From an uncultured Dorea sp. (GTDB lineage: Bacteria > Bacillota_A > Clostridia > Lachnospirales > Lachnospiraceae), in NCBI GenBank assembly GCA_910579015.1, contig CAJTRO010000009.1:24732-88731 (forward strand): DNA of 64,000 nt, given 5' to 3'. Position 1 is the first letter of the stretch. Each line of letters opens with the position of its first letter. Positions 42,040 to 50,321 of the stretch are shown in pieces. The notes beneath the pieces are model-generated. The model worked only from the letters and a program-made list of their open reading frames with translations. It made no database searches and was not told the origin of the DNA. Made by a program: the position numbers and the translations under genes.

Positions 42040-42389
42040 TAATTTCTACCTCCCCTTTTCTTTAAGTCACCCAGCTTCTCCATCATCTTCTTAAAATCCG
42101 GTATCTGCGCTGCCTGAACCTCTTCATCCGGCCCAAGAGGGAACAGATCCTCATCCTGAATCTCAGACAAGACGTTGATCTGTCCTGATGTAACGCCGAC
42201 GAGCAGGTACTTTCCGCCAACCTGCATGATTGCAATATGCCTGTCCTGTCCCAGTGTTATCTGATCGATCAGACGCATATAGCGGGAACTGCCGGTTCTG
42301 CCCAGTCCTTTGCCTATGTACTTACTGGCAAGATAACTCAGGTATATAATTGCTATTACCGCAAAAAAGGTGGCAATTACTCTCCACAT
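42039..42389 (-). CDS. fliO: Flagellar biosynthesis protein FliO
   Basis: The 116-residue protein has one N-terminal membrane helix (about 1-18) and a small soluble domain (LGRTGSSRYMRLIDQITLGQ, DRHIAIMQVGGKYLLVGVTS), the FliO/FliZ pattern. It helps assemble the FliP ring. Position between fliY and fliP supports the call, since the family is weakly conserved. Confidence 0.9.
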   Translation of the reverse strand: MWRVIATFFAVIAIIYLSYLASKYIGKGLGRTGSSRYMRLIDQITLGQDRHIAIMQVGGKYLLVGVTSGQINVLSEIQDEDLFPLGPDEEVQAAQIPDFKKMMEKLGDLKKRGGRN

Positions 42390-42409
42390 ACAATTCCTTC
42401 CTTACTCTG

Positions 42410-43849
42410 TTAACGCTGCTCTAACGCAATCAGATTCACTTTCATGATCTCTGTGATTCTTATTCCAAAGTTGTCTTCTACAACTACAACGTCACCCTTC
42501 GCAATACACTGTCCATTGACAAACAGATCCACCTGTTCCCCGGCAAGCTTATCCAGAACTACCAGTGAACCCTTCGTGAAATCAAGGATATCCTTAACAA
42601 GCTTCCTCGTCCTTCCAATCTCAACGGAGATCTCCAGAGGAACGCTCATGATAAGTTCCATATTCTCTTCCTGCTCGCCTTCAAGCACAATACCGTTATC
42701 TGCTTTCAGACTTGGCTGTGCCGGTGACTGTACATGTATCATCTTCGGCTCAGGCGCCTTACTGCTCTGAGCCTGACTCTGATTCTGCATCTGTGTCTGC
42801 ATCTGCTGCATCTGCTGCATCATCTGCTGCATCATCTGCATCTGCATCATGGATACATCAGGGTTCATTGCCGGCTGCATCATCTGCATCGGAGCCGCTC
42901 CCTGCATCCCTGCCGCCGGATTAACTGCCGGGGCCGCCGGAGCTGCTGCTGGCGCTGGCGCCGGCGCCGGGGCTGTCGGAGCCGATGCAGGAGCTGGCGC
43001 TGGAGCCGGTTCGTCTCCTCCCATTCCCGCAAGCATCTTCTCAATCTCTTCCTGGGACATCTTACCGCCTGATGAAGCCTCCGCAGGCGCTGGGGCAGGA
43101 GCTGGCGCCGGGGCCGGTTCGTCTCCTCCCATTCCCGCAAGCATCTTCTCAATCTCTTCCTGAGACATCGTACCGCCTGACGAAGCCGCTGGAGCCGGTT
43201 CCGGAGCTGACGGAGCTGAGGACGTATCTTCGCCCGCCTTGTATTCAACGATAGCCTCTGGCGGAAGGAACCCTTCTACCAGTCCTTTGGCAAGCGCAAT
43301 CGGCATTACGTTGAAGAACTCACTCTCCAGCTTATCCGCAATCTTCAAAGTGAAGCCTACAACTACCTTCGGTTCATTATCTACAAAATACTTGTCGATA
43401 AACTCCTGTTCATTCGCCACTTCGAATGAGACAGGCGTGGAGATGTTCACCATTCTTCCAAGGAATTCAGACAGAGCCGTTGCAGATGCACCCATCATCT
43501 GGTTCATAACCTCGCAGACCGCACTGATGTTGATCTCATCCAACTCGAAATCTTCATCCGCGATCTCCATGCCCATGACCATCTCAACAATTACTTTAAT
43601 ATCATGCCTCTTAAGAAGCATGACATTCTCGCCTTCTAAGCCCTCAACGTAAGTAATCTCGACACAGACTGCCGGTTCTACCCTGTCCATCTCAAATTCT
43701 TCTTTTCTCACGACATTGACTACAGGTGTTGTAATATCTACCCTGGCATTCAGCATCGTGGAAACTGCTGTCGCAGACGCGCCCAGGCTGATATTCAGTA
43801 TCTCGCCTATGGCATCTATTTCCAGTTTACTAAAGCAATCTGAATTCAT
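42410..43849 (-). CDS. fliY: Flagellar motor switch phosphatase FliY (CheC-FliN fusion)
   Basis: The 479-residue protein has an N-terminal CheC-like phosphatase domain (about 1-205) with both active-site pairs intact (Glu16/Asn19 and Glu113/Asn116), and a C-terminal FliN/SpoA domain (about 395-479, VPLEISVEIGRTRKLVKDIL, FGIRITEIM) that forms the switch ring. Between them is a 190-residue linker with two copies of GGxMSQEEIEKMLAGMGGDE (about 225-243 and 259-277), resembling the CheY-P-binding peptide found at the N-terminus of FliM and Bacillus FliY, then an Ala/Pro stretch and a Met/Gln-rich stretch (about 319-355). The usual N-terminal CheY-binding peptide is absent. It follows flgC by 39 bases. 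Confidence 0.95.
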   Translation of the reverse strand: MNSDCFSKLEIDAIGEILNISLGASATAVSTMLNARVDITTPVVNVVRKEEFEMDRVEPAVCVEITYVEGLEGENVMLLKRHDIKVIVEMVMGMEIADEDFELDEINISAVCEVMNQMMGASATALSEFLGRMVNISTPVSFEVANEQEFIDKYFVDNEPKVVVGFTLKIADKLESEFFNVMPIALAKGLVEGFLPPEAIVEYKAGEDTSSAPSAPEPAPAASSGGTMSQEEIEKMLAGMGGDEPAPAPAPAPAPAEASSGGKMSQEEIEKMLAGMGGDEPAPAPAPASAPTAPAPAPAPAAAPAAPAVNPAAGMQGAAPMQMMQPAMNPDVSMMQMQMMQQMMQQMQQMQTQMQNQSQAQSSKAPEPKMIHVQSPAQPSLKADNGIVLEGEQEENMELIMSVPLEISVEIGRTRKLVKDILDFTKGSLVVLDKLAGEQVDLFVNGQCIAKGDVVVVEDNFGIRITEIMKVNLIALEQR

Positions 43850-43888
43850 ATTAACTATTCTCTCCTTCCGGGAAAATCACCCTTATTT

Positions 43889-44335
43889 CTATTTGCCGAT
43901 ATCCAACGCTCTCTGTGCCATAAGCTTCATGGCATTGAACGCCGTAATGTTGGCTTCATAAGATCTTGTCGCAGACATACCGTCTACCGTCTCCTTGACA
44001 AGATCTACGTTCGGCATCATAACATAACCTTCTTCGTTCGCATCCGGGTGATCCGGATTATACACAGGATTCAGATCTCTCTGGTCTTCTATGACCTCGG
44101 TTACCTTCACTCCGCCCTTGGACGCAGACTGGTTCATAAGTCTGCTGAATCTGGATCTGAAAGATGTTGATGTTGACGGAATCTCCTGCAATACGACCAT
44201 CTTCCGCCGGTAAGGCCCGCCGCTGGCTGTCCTGGTGGTCTCGCTGTTGGAGATGTTCTCTGCTGCAACGTCCAGTCTCTGTCTCTGTGCTGTCAAGCCT
44301 GATGCACTGATATCAAATGAACTCAAAAAAGACAT
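43889..44335 (-). CDS. flgC: Flagellar proximal rod protein FlgC, displaced
   Basis: The 148-residue protein has the FlgC signatures: N-terminal FDISASGLTAQRQRLDVAAE, NISNSETTRT, and C-terminal YVMMPNVDLVKETVDGMSAT, RSYEANITAFNAMKLMAQRA. FlgC builds the proximal rod with FlgB and FlgF. The odd feature is location: flgC normally sits between flgB and fliE, but here flgB and fliE are adjacent (57621-56847) and flgC is 13 kb further on, between cheY and fliY. Codon use looks the same as its neighbours. Confidence 0.95.
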   Translation of the reverse strand: MSFLSSFDISASGLTAQRQRLDVAAENISNSETTRTASGGPYRRKMVVLQEIPSTSTSFRSRFSRLMNQSASKGGVKVTEVIEDQRDLNPVYNPDHPDANEEGYVMMPNVDLVKETVDGMSATRSYEANITAFNAMKLMAQRALDIGK

Positions 44336-44349
44336 ATTAACCTCCTTGA

Positions 44350-44709
44350 CTAGCCGAGGATCTTCTTCACTGTTGACAGAACACGCTCCGGCTTAAATGG
44401 CTTAACGATAAAGTCCTTCGCTCCTGATTTGATGGAATCCATTACCATCGTCTCCTGTCCCATAGCGGAACACATAACGATCGTTGCACCCGGATCCATA
44501 GCTTTGATCTCTTTCAGCGTCTCCAGACCGTCCTTGTTCGGCATGGTGATATCCATGAATACAAGATCCGGCTTCTCTGCCGTATATGCCTCTACTGCCT
44601 TCACACCGTCTTCCGCCTCGATCAGATCCGTGTAACCTGCCTGTGACAGCGTATTCTTCAACATCATTCTCATAAACGCCGCATCATCAACTAACATAAT
44701 CTTTGCCAT
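44350..44709 (-). CDS. cheY: Chemotaxis response regulator CheY
   Basis: This 119-residue single receiver domain has the acidic pair near the N-terminus (LVDDAAFMRMML), the phosphoacceptor Asp (PDLVFMDITMPNKDG), the Thr/Ser switch (IVMCSAMGQ) and the Lys (FIVKPFKPERVL). CheY-P binds FliM and FliY to switch rotation. Its place among fliM, flgC and fliY matches a motor-associated CheY. Confidence 0.96.
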   Translation of the reverse strand: MAKIMLVDDAAFMRMMLKNTLSQAGYTDLIEAEDGVKAVEAYTAEKPDLVFMDITMPNKDGLETLKEIKAMDPGATIVMCSAMGQETMVMDSIKSGAKDFIVKPFKPERVLSTVKKILG

Positions 44710-44795
44710 TTTTCTCTACCTCACTTTTGCTCATATTGTTATTGTTTTCATTATAATGTATTTACTCAGATAATTCTACAGATTTTATCTGGTAA

Positions 44796-45851
44796 TTATA
44801 CTGCCACGCTGTCATTGTCAGCCTCTAAACCTGTATCCGTGCCGTCGTCGTTGCACGCCAGGATCCTGTCCTCAATCTTAACCGCCATGTTCTTATTGTG
44901 TACGCCAAGCTGTCCGTTGAACCACGGCTGTCCCTCTATGTACAGGGAAACCAGTGAATTCTGAGGTTTGTTCAGATCAATAACATCTCCCACGTGAAGA
45001 TTGTATACATCATCCAGATTCATCCTTGCAATGCCAAGCTGTGCCATGATATCCATCTTGGCTTCTTTGATATTATCCATGATATCCTCACGGCTGTTCC
45101 TGTACAATGCCGCATCGCTCTTCTTCGCCAGATGCTTCGTCTTATCAATGATCTCGAATATATTGCTCAGAAGTGTTCCCGGCATACAGATATTCATAAT
45201 ACCTTCAATCTCACCCATCTTGATACTCAGCATGATGATAACTACCGTCTCATCTACGCTGATCCCCTGGAACATACTGGGGTTCTCTTCGATGCGCTCA
45301 AAGCTGACGTCAAGATTGATATAACCCGCCCACACATCCTTGGTGATCATAACCAGATACTTGATGATCTTCGCGTACAACGCGAGCTCGATATCAGTAT
45401 ATGTATAGGACATATCAACCGTCATATCTGTTCCGGTCCCTCCAAGCATACGGTCGATCATCGACGCCATCAGCATTGGATTAATGTGGATCAGCATCGG
45501 CGGGTTGTTGGAGCGGTCCGGCAGCTCTACATCTGCAATTGTAAGTACATCTGATTCATTCAGTGCATTTCCGAATTCATAATACCGCTGCTCCTCCACT
45601 CCCATGACTTCTACTTCACTCGCAACACGGAACAGACCATTGATCTGTGAAGCTGCGATCCTGGAGTAATTATCATAGATACTGCTGAGCATCTTCAGCT
45701 TATCTTTTGTATACTTCTTCGGACTGAAGAAATCATACTTCTTGTATTCCTTCTCAGGCTTTTTGGGCTCTTCCGCCACATCTTCCGCGCCGGAATTCTG
45801 CATCGAATTCAGCAACGCGTCTATCTGACTTTGCGATAATACATCTGCCAT
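44796..45851 (-). CDS. fliM: Flagellar motor switch protein FliM
   Basis: The 351-residue protein has the N-terminal CheY-P-binding peptide (VLSQSQIDALLNSMQ), a middle CheC-like domain (about 50-240, with SQINGLFRVASEVEVMGVEE) and a C-terminal SpoA domain (about 250-335, LGIARMNLDDVYNLHVGDVI, DLNKP). It starts 23 bases after motB. FliL, which usually lies between motB and fliM in clostridial operons, is missing. Confidence 0.97.
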   Translation of the reverse strand: MADVLSQSQIDALLNSMQNSGAEDVAEEPKKPEKEYKKYDFFSPKKYTKDKLKMLSSIYDNYSRIAASQINGLFRVASEVEVMGVEEQRYYEFGNALNESDVLTIADVELPDRSNNPPMLIHINPMLMASMIDRMLGGTGTDMTVDMSYTYTDIELALYAKIIKYLVMITKDVWAGYINLDVSFERIEENPSMFQGISVDETVVIIMLSIKMGEIEGIMNICMPGTLLSNIFEIIDKTKHLAKKSDAALYRNSREDIMDNIKEAKMDIMAQLGIARMNLDDVYNLHVGDVIDLNKPQNSLVSLYIEGQPWFNGQLGVHNKNMAVKIEDRILACNDDGTDTGLEADNDSVAV

Positions 45852-45874
45852 CCTTCACTCCCACTCTCCTTATT

Positions 45875-46627
45875 TTACTCAGCTATCTTGTTCATCTCCT
45901 GATAATATTCTTCCAGACTGTGCTCTACCGCATCAGACTTCGTAATCAGCAGCTCAACTCTCCGGTTCTTCGCACGGTTCTCCGGTGTATCAAAAGGTGC
46001 GATCGGGCGGAACTGACCATATCCGACTGACACGATCTTATCCGGCGATACCTCTGTACGCTGTTGGATAAACGAAGCCACCCGGGCTGCCCTCTCTGCT
46101 GAAAGCACCCGGTCACTCTCTGGTTCATTCGGAACGTTGGGATCTGCCTGTGTCGTATGTCCCAGAATCTGCACTTCCTTCACAGAATCCTTAACCCCGG
46201 ACATGATCGAGGCGAACTGGGCAAGCACATCCATCCCCTGCTCCTTAATAATTGCACTGTCTCCATCGAAGAATACGTTATCCTGGAATGTGATGAAGGT
46301 ATAACCATCACCCTTGAACAAGTCGATCTCCCCGCTCATGTCCGCCTGTTCTACCGCCTCCTTCAGGCTCTCGAACAGATCGTCAAACTCATCTACATCC
46401 ACACCACCGGGAACTTCATCGTTCGCATCGATCTCTGTATTCTCTACAATCTGAGATACCTGATCCGCATTCGGATTGAAGCTCTTAACGAGCTGGACCC
46501 ATTTCGCCTGATCTACTGTTGATATGGAATACAGCAGAACGAAGAAACAGAGCAGCAGCGTTACAAGGTCGCCATATGTATCCATCCAATTGGCGCCGCC
46601 TCCGGACGGCTTATTTCTCTTCTTCAT
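45875..46627 (-). CDS. motB: Flagellar stator protein MotB
   Basis: The 250-residue protein has a single membrane helix (about 20-42) with the ion-carrying Asp20 (MDTYGDLVTLLLCFFVLLYS) and a C-terminal OmpA-like peptidoglycan-binding domain (about 125-235, VQILGHTTQADP, SDRVLSAERAARVASFI, GYGQFRPI). It starts 12 bases after motA. Ion selectivity (H+ or Na+) cannot be decided reliably by reading. Confidence 0.96.
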   Translation of the reverse strand: MKKRNKPSGGGANWMDTYGDLVTLLLCFFVLLYSISTVDQAKWVQLVKSFNPNADQVSQIVENTEIDANDEVPGGVDVDEFDDLFESLKEAVEQADMSGEIDLFKGDGYTFITFQDNVFFDGDSAIIKEQGMDVLAQFASIMSGVKDSVKEVQILGHTTQADPNVPNEPESDRVLSAERAARVASFIQQRTEVSPDKIVSVGYGQFRPIAPFDTPENRAKNRRVELLITKSDAVEHSLEEYYQEMNKIAE

Positions 46628-46639
46628 ATCTGCCTCCTG

Positions 46640-47455
46640 CTATTCCTCTGCGCCCTTCTTTCCCTTTGAAACTGCATCCGGATCCAGAAGCTTCTGACGT
46701 TCCTTCTGTGATACGAATGTAACCAGCTTCTCTCTCAGGAACTTCGGATTATCTCCTGCCTGGATCGCCAGGATACCTTCTATCATGATCTGCTTATATA
46801 AAAGCTCTTCGTCATTCCTTACCTTAAGCTTTGCGCCGATCGGTGAGAAGATCAGATGGGCGAGTACACACCCGTAGAAGGTTGTGATCAACGCCGTCGC
46901 CATCGCAGGTCCGATGTCTGACGCGCCGCCTTCATCCATATTCATATTCTTCAACATGTTAACCAGACCTACCAGAGTACCGATCATACCGAATGCAGGC
47001 GCCTTGGCCTCCAGCATCTGATAGATACCGATACAGTCTTCATGCCTTGAAACCATGGCGTCTACGTCACTCTCCAGAAGAGTACGCACCTCTTCCGGCT
47101 CTGTCGCATCCACGATCAGCATGATTCCCTGTTTGAAGAACATGTCGTCAATCTCATTCGCCTTCTCTTCCAGTGCCAGAAGACCATTCTGTCTGGCGAG
47201 CTGTGCCATCTCGACCAGTGTATCCACAAGCTCTCCGATATTATACTTCTTACCCTGGAACAGAATCTTCGTATGCTTGAGAAGTGTCTTCAATCTTCCA
47301 AACGGGTAACTCGCGATTACCGCAGCGATCGTACCGCCAAGAACGATCGCAACACTGGGCCCATCCCAGAAATTGCCCAGCTTATCAGGACCGATACCGA
47401 CGAATACGATCAGTACCGTTCCAATGATCACACCTAAAATACTTGTAATATCCAC
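46640..47455 (-). CDS. motA: Flagellar stator protein MotA
   Basis: The 271-residue protein has four membrane helices (about 1-20, 30-50, 150-170, 185-205) and a large cytoplasmic loop with the residues that contact FliG (ETR-like region DVDAMVSRHEDCIGIYQMLE). The conserved segment KAPAFGMIGTLVGLVNMLKN and the Pro-containing helix near STFY-like TFYGCVLAHLIFSPIGAKLK are clear. It follows flbD by 22 bases and precedes motB. Confidence 0.96.
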   Translation of the reverse strand: MDITSILGVIIGTVLIVFVGIGPDKLGNFWDGPSVAIVLGGTIAAVIASYPFGRLKTLLKHTKILFQGKKYNIGELVDTLVEMAQLARQNGLLALEEKANEIDDMFFKQGIMLIVDATEPEEVRTLLESDVDAMVSRHEDCIGIYQMLEAKAPAFGMIGTLVGLVNMLKNMNMDEGGASDIGPAMATALITTFYGCVLAHLIFSPIGAKLKVRNDEELLYKQIMIEGILAIQAGDNPKFLREKLVTFVSQKERQKLLDPDAVSKGKKGAEE

Positions 47456-47477
47456 TTATCCTCACCGCCCTTATTTC

Positions 47478-47675
47478 TTATCTATCTGCACGATAACAAT
47501 GTATTCTGCCATTGTACTCAATTGTTTTCTCAATTATCTCTTCTGCCCCTTCTTTAACAATGTAAAACTTACCATTCGTCATAAGGATCTTTGACTCCGG
47601 TATCAGCTCAACCGATTCTATCTGAGCACAGTTCAATACGATCTTAGTGTTATTTAGTTTCGTCAGCATTATCAT
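47478..47675 (-). CDS. flbD: FlbD/SwrD family flagellar protein
   Basis: This 65-residue protein is the short FlbD family (MIMLTKLNNTKIVLNCAQIE, TNGKFYIVKEGAEEIIEKTI). In Bacillus the homologue SwrD raises stator torque. It lies between flgE and motA as in many Gram-positive operons. The start at 47675 has AAGAGG nine bases upstream; the longer frame from a TTG at 47699 includes that site and is unlikely. A hairpin (47707-47731) precedes it. Confidence 0.9.
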   Translation of the reverse strand: MIMLTKLNNTKIVLNCAQIESVELIPESKILMTNGKFYIVKEGAEEIIEKTIEYNGRIHCYRADR

Positions 47676-47706
47676 ATCATAATTCCTCTTAGATTTCAAA
47701 CATATC

Positions 47707-47731
47707 CCGGGATATGAAAATCATATCCCGG
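47707..47731 (-). promoter_or_regulatory. Intercistronic hairpin between flgE and flbD
   Basis: Arms 47707-47717 and 47721-47731 form a perfect 11-base stem with a three-base loop. There is no U-run after it on the minus strand, so it is more likely an mRNA stability or processing element that sets hook protein levels than a terminator. Confidence 0.5.
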
Positions 47732-47763
47732 AACATGTTCTTATATGACTGGTTTGTTATTTA

Positions 47764-49155
47764 CTATCGCTTCATATTAACCAGTTCCTGAAGCATCTCG
47801 TCTGTTACTGTGATAATCTTGGAGTTAGCCTGGAATCCTCTCTGGGTGGTGATCATGTTAGAGAATTCGTTTGCAAGGTCTACGTTGGCCATCTCGAGGA
47901 AACCGCCCTTGATCTTACCAACCGGTCCGCCGTTTGGCTTGATCGCTGTTACTTCTCCGGCATTCGCTCCCGGTGAATAGTAGTAACCCTGCTGTTTCTC
48001 AAGACCGTTAGGGTTCTCTACTGATACAAGTGCAAGCTGTCCGATCGGGATGCTGCGGCCGTTAATGTCTGTACCCATGATACTTCCGTCTTCGTTCATT
48101 ACCCAGCTCTGGATGTCGTAACGCTGTCCGGTCTCCGGATCAATAGGGATACGGATGGTTGATAACTCATCTGCGTATTCTGCGGCCACACTTGGAATCA
48201 AATCATTTCCTTGATTAAAACTTGACTCTGTAGTTGTAAGTACATTTGCCGGATTATCTGGATCCGTTACCTTTCCCGCTCCAATCAAAGCCGTTCTAAG
48301 TGACTGAAAATACTGCTCATTATACTGATCTCCTGCCGTTTTTGCTGTAATTGTAATTGTTGCACTATTAAGATAACGTCCAATACGATCTAAACTAATA
48401 TTAACTTTAGAAAAATCCAAAATTTCTGTTCCCCCAGCGGGTATCAATGCCGGATTTGGAACAGTATTCCCTTGATCATCTACAATTGTAGCTTTTTCTT
48501 TTGATATTGCAGTAATCCAATCATTCACAGCATCTTCAAAATCATTTTTTGTCGTAACATTCGTCTCTACTGTAAGACCTGCGATAGTAATCGTGGATTT
48601 TACAGCTGGATCATCAGAAATATTTAATTCAACCGGAAGATCCTTAAGCGTAGATGAACTGGCTGTTGCAGCCGTCTCCGGCGTACCAGTCCCCTCAATC
48701 GGAGCATACCCATACACATAACTACCCTGATTATCAACCAGATAACCATTGTTATCTACACGGAAGATTCCAACTCTTGATAAGAACAGTCCGGAAGATG
48801 CAACATCTTCAAACGAACCATTTACCATATTACCTACCAGGAAGAATCCTGTTCCGTCGATCATACAGTCCATGTTATTTGAGGACGGTGAACCCGCTCC
48901 TGTATTAAACTCTGTTGAGATAGATGACATGGACGAACCATAACCTACCTGAGAAGCGTTGTGTCCGCCGGCGGCTCCTGCCATCTGGCTTCCGCCTGTA
49001 CTGTTAATAGAATTAGAATATACTGCATCCTGGAAATTGTAACTGAATGACTTGAATCCCCAGGTATTAACGTTTGCTATATTATTACCAATTACGTCCA
49101 GCTTGGACTGATGAGACTTTAGTCCAGCAACTCCCGCGATCATTGATCTAACCAT
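47764..49155 (-). CDS. flgE: Flagellar hook protein FlgE
   Basis: The 463-residue protein has the axial N-terminus (AGVAGLKSHQSKLDVIGNNI, ANVNTWGFKS), a conserved DGTGFFLVGN and the C-terminus (ANVDLANEFSNMITTQRGFQ, ANSKIITVTDEMLQELVNM). It is secreted by the flagellar apparatus and polymerises under the FlgD cap. The middle (about 150-330) is weakly conserved, and by eye its DNA (about 48200-48700) is more AT-rich than the ends. It follows the TIGR02530-type gene, with a 109-base gap. Confidence 0.96.
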   Translation of the reverse strand: MVRSMIAGVAGLKSHQSKLDVIGNNIANVNTWGFKSFSYNFQDAVYSNSINSTGGSQMAGAAGGHNASQVGYGSSMSSISTEFNTGAGSPSSNNMDCMIDGTGFFLVGNMVNGSFEDVASSGLFLSRVGIFRVDNNGYLVDNQGSYVYGYAPIEGTGTPETAATASSSTLKDLPVELNISDDPAVKSTITIAGLTVETNVTTKNDFEDAVNDWITAISKEKATIVDDQGNTVPNPALIPAGGTEILDFSKVNISLDRIGRYLNSATITITAKTAGDQYNEQYFQSLRTALIGAGKVTDPDNPANVLTTTESSFNQGNDLIPSVAAEYADELSTIRIPIDPETGQRYDIQSWVMNEDGSIMGTDINGRSIPIGQLALVSVENPNGLEKQQGYYYSPGANAGEVTAIKPNGGPVGKIKGGFLEMANVDLANEFSNMITTQRGFQANSKIITVTDEMLQELVNMKR

Positions 49156-49264
49156 TTTATAATTACTTCCTTTCTTCTATGCTCATGCTGTCTTGCGGAG
49201 CAATACGTCTCCATACTGTATCTGCCAGTCGCGCAGATACAAAACCCCCATTAAATGGTCCGGC

Positions 49265-49684
49265 TTACATCAGGACAGCACTGTCAATATTAGTAAATAT
49301 GTTATCTTTCATCTCAGCTCCCGACATCGTTGTCACTACGACATTGTGTGGAACATTCACTATAAAAGCCCCGCTCTCTCCGATAACAACCACATCTCTT
49401 GCACCTTTATCCCGGGCCTTTGATACAGCCTGGTTCAGATCATTAAGGAGACCATCCGTCATCTCGATCCCTCGCTCACGTACTCTCTGCGCCGCGTGCT
49501 TGGAGAACTGTACGGACTGAGTTTTCTCGGCTTCTTTTTGCAGAAGATCCGCAAACTGTACATTCGCACTCGTCTTTGTGCCTGTCTTCGCACCTGTACC
49601 GGTAAGGGCCTGTGTCTGCAACTGTGCTGATACATGCTGCAGCTTAAGCGCTCCGGCATTCGTAATCTGATTAATCTTACTCAT
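49265..49684 (-). CDS. Flagellar operon protein, TIGR02530 family
   Basis: The 139-residue protein matches the family known as TIGR02530, found between flgD and flgE in Gram-positive operons. The conserved core is FSKHAAQRVRERGIEMTDGL with DVVVIGESGAFIVNVPHNVV and VTTMSG. The N-terminal 60 residues are polar and variable. No biochemical role is established to my knowledge. ATG at 49684 is preferred; a GTG three bases upstream is possible. Confidence 0.88.
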   Translation of the reverse strand: MSKINQITNAGALKLQHVSAQLQTQALTGTGAKTGTKTSANVQFADLLQKEAEKTQSVQFSKHAAQRVRERGIEMTDGLLNDLNQAVSKARDKGARDVVVIGESGAFIVNVPHNVVVTTMSGAEMKDNIFTNIDSAVLM

Positions 49685-49733
49685 CACACATGCACCGCCT
49701 TTATCTCTGATCCCTCATTATATCCCCTTATAA

Positions 49734-50279
49734 CTACACTTTTTCCTTATCATCCGTCTCTGTCTTATCGTCGTCCGGCTTCTCAGTCTTATCATCATCC
49801 TTTGACGGAACATCGCCGATTCCCACTACCTGAGACAGTTCGTATTTCTTGCCGTCGATATATACCGCAGTCGCTCCGGTCAGGTCTACTCCTGTCACCG
49901 TTCCCTTCTTCGTTCCGGTCATCTCTCCCTTGTCATCCAGAAGTGCAACCGTTACCTCCTTGCCGAGAAGTCCTGTCGAATATGTCGTCAGCGTAACCTG
50001 TGAGAGGTTGTTGGATACGGTCGCGAACTTCGCCACAGCATCGGATACGGACGTCATCGCATTCATCGTCGCCATCTGCGTCATCTGGTTCATCATCTCA
50101 CTGTTGCTCATCGGATTCATAGGATCCTGGTATTGAAGCTGTGCAGCCATCAATTTCCAGAAGTCATTCATCGTCATGTCGCCCTTATTGGAGACAGCCG
50201 TCGTCTGTGACTCCTTTGACGCGTCATACTGGTACTTCGCCGCATCACTCATCAAGATATCTGTATCAATTCCTGCCAT
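49734..50279 (-). CDS. flgD: Flagellar hook capping protein FlgD
   Basis: The 181-residue protein has the FlgD N-terminal signature (MNDFWKLMAAQLQYQDPMNP, MSNSEMMNQMTQMATMNAMT) and a small beta domain (TGLLGKEVTVALLDDKGEMT, GTVTGVDL). The last 30 residues are a Lys/Asp-rich tail. It caps the growing hook. It lies between fliK and the TIGR02530 gene, the standard place. Confidence 0.94.
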   Translation of the reverse strand: MAGIDTDILMSDAAKYQYDASKESQTTAVSNKGDMTMNDFWKLMAAQLQYQDPMNPMSNSEMMNQMTQMATMNAMTSVSDAVAKFATVSNNLSQVTLTTYSTGLLGKEVTVALLDDKGEMTGTKKGTVTGVDLTGATAVYIDGKKYELSQVVGIGDVPSKDDDKTEKPDDDKTETDDKEKV

Positions 50280-50321
50280 TTTATCTCCTTTCTTTCATCT
50301 GAAAATCTTATCAACACATCA

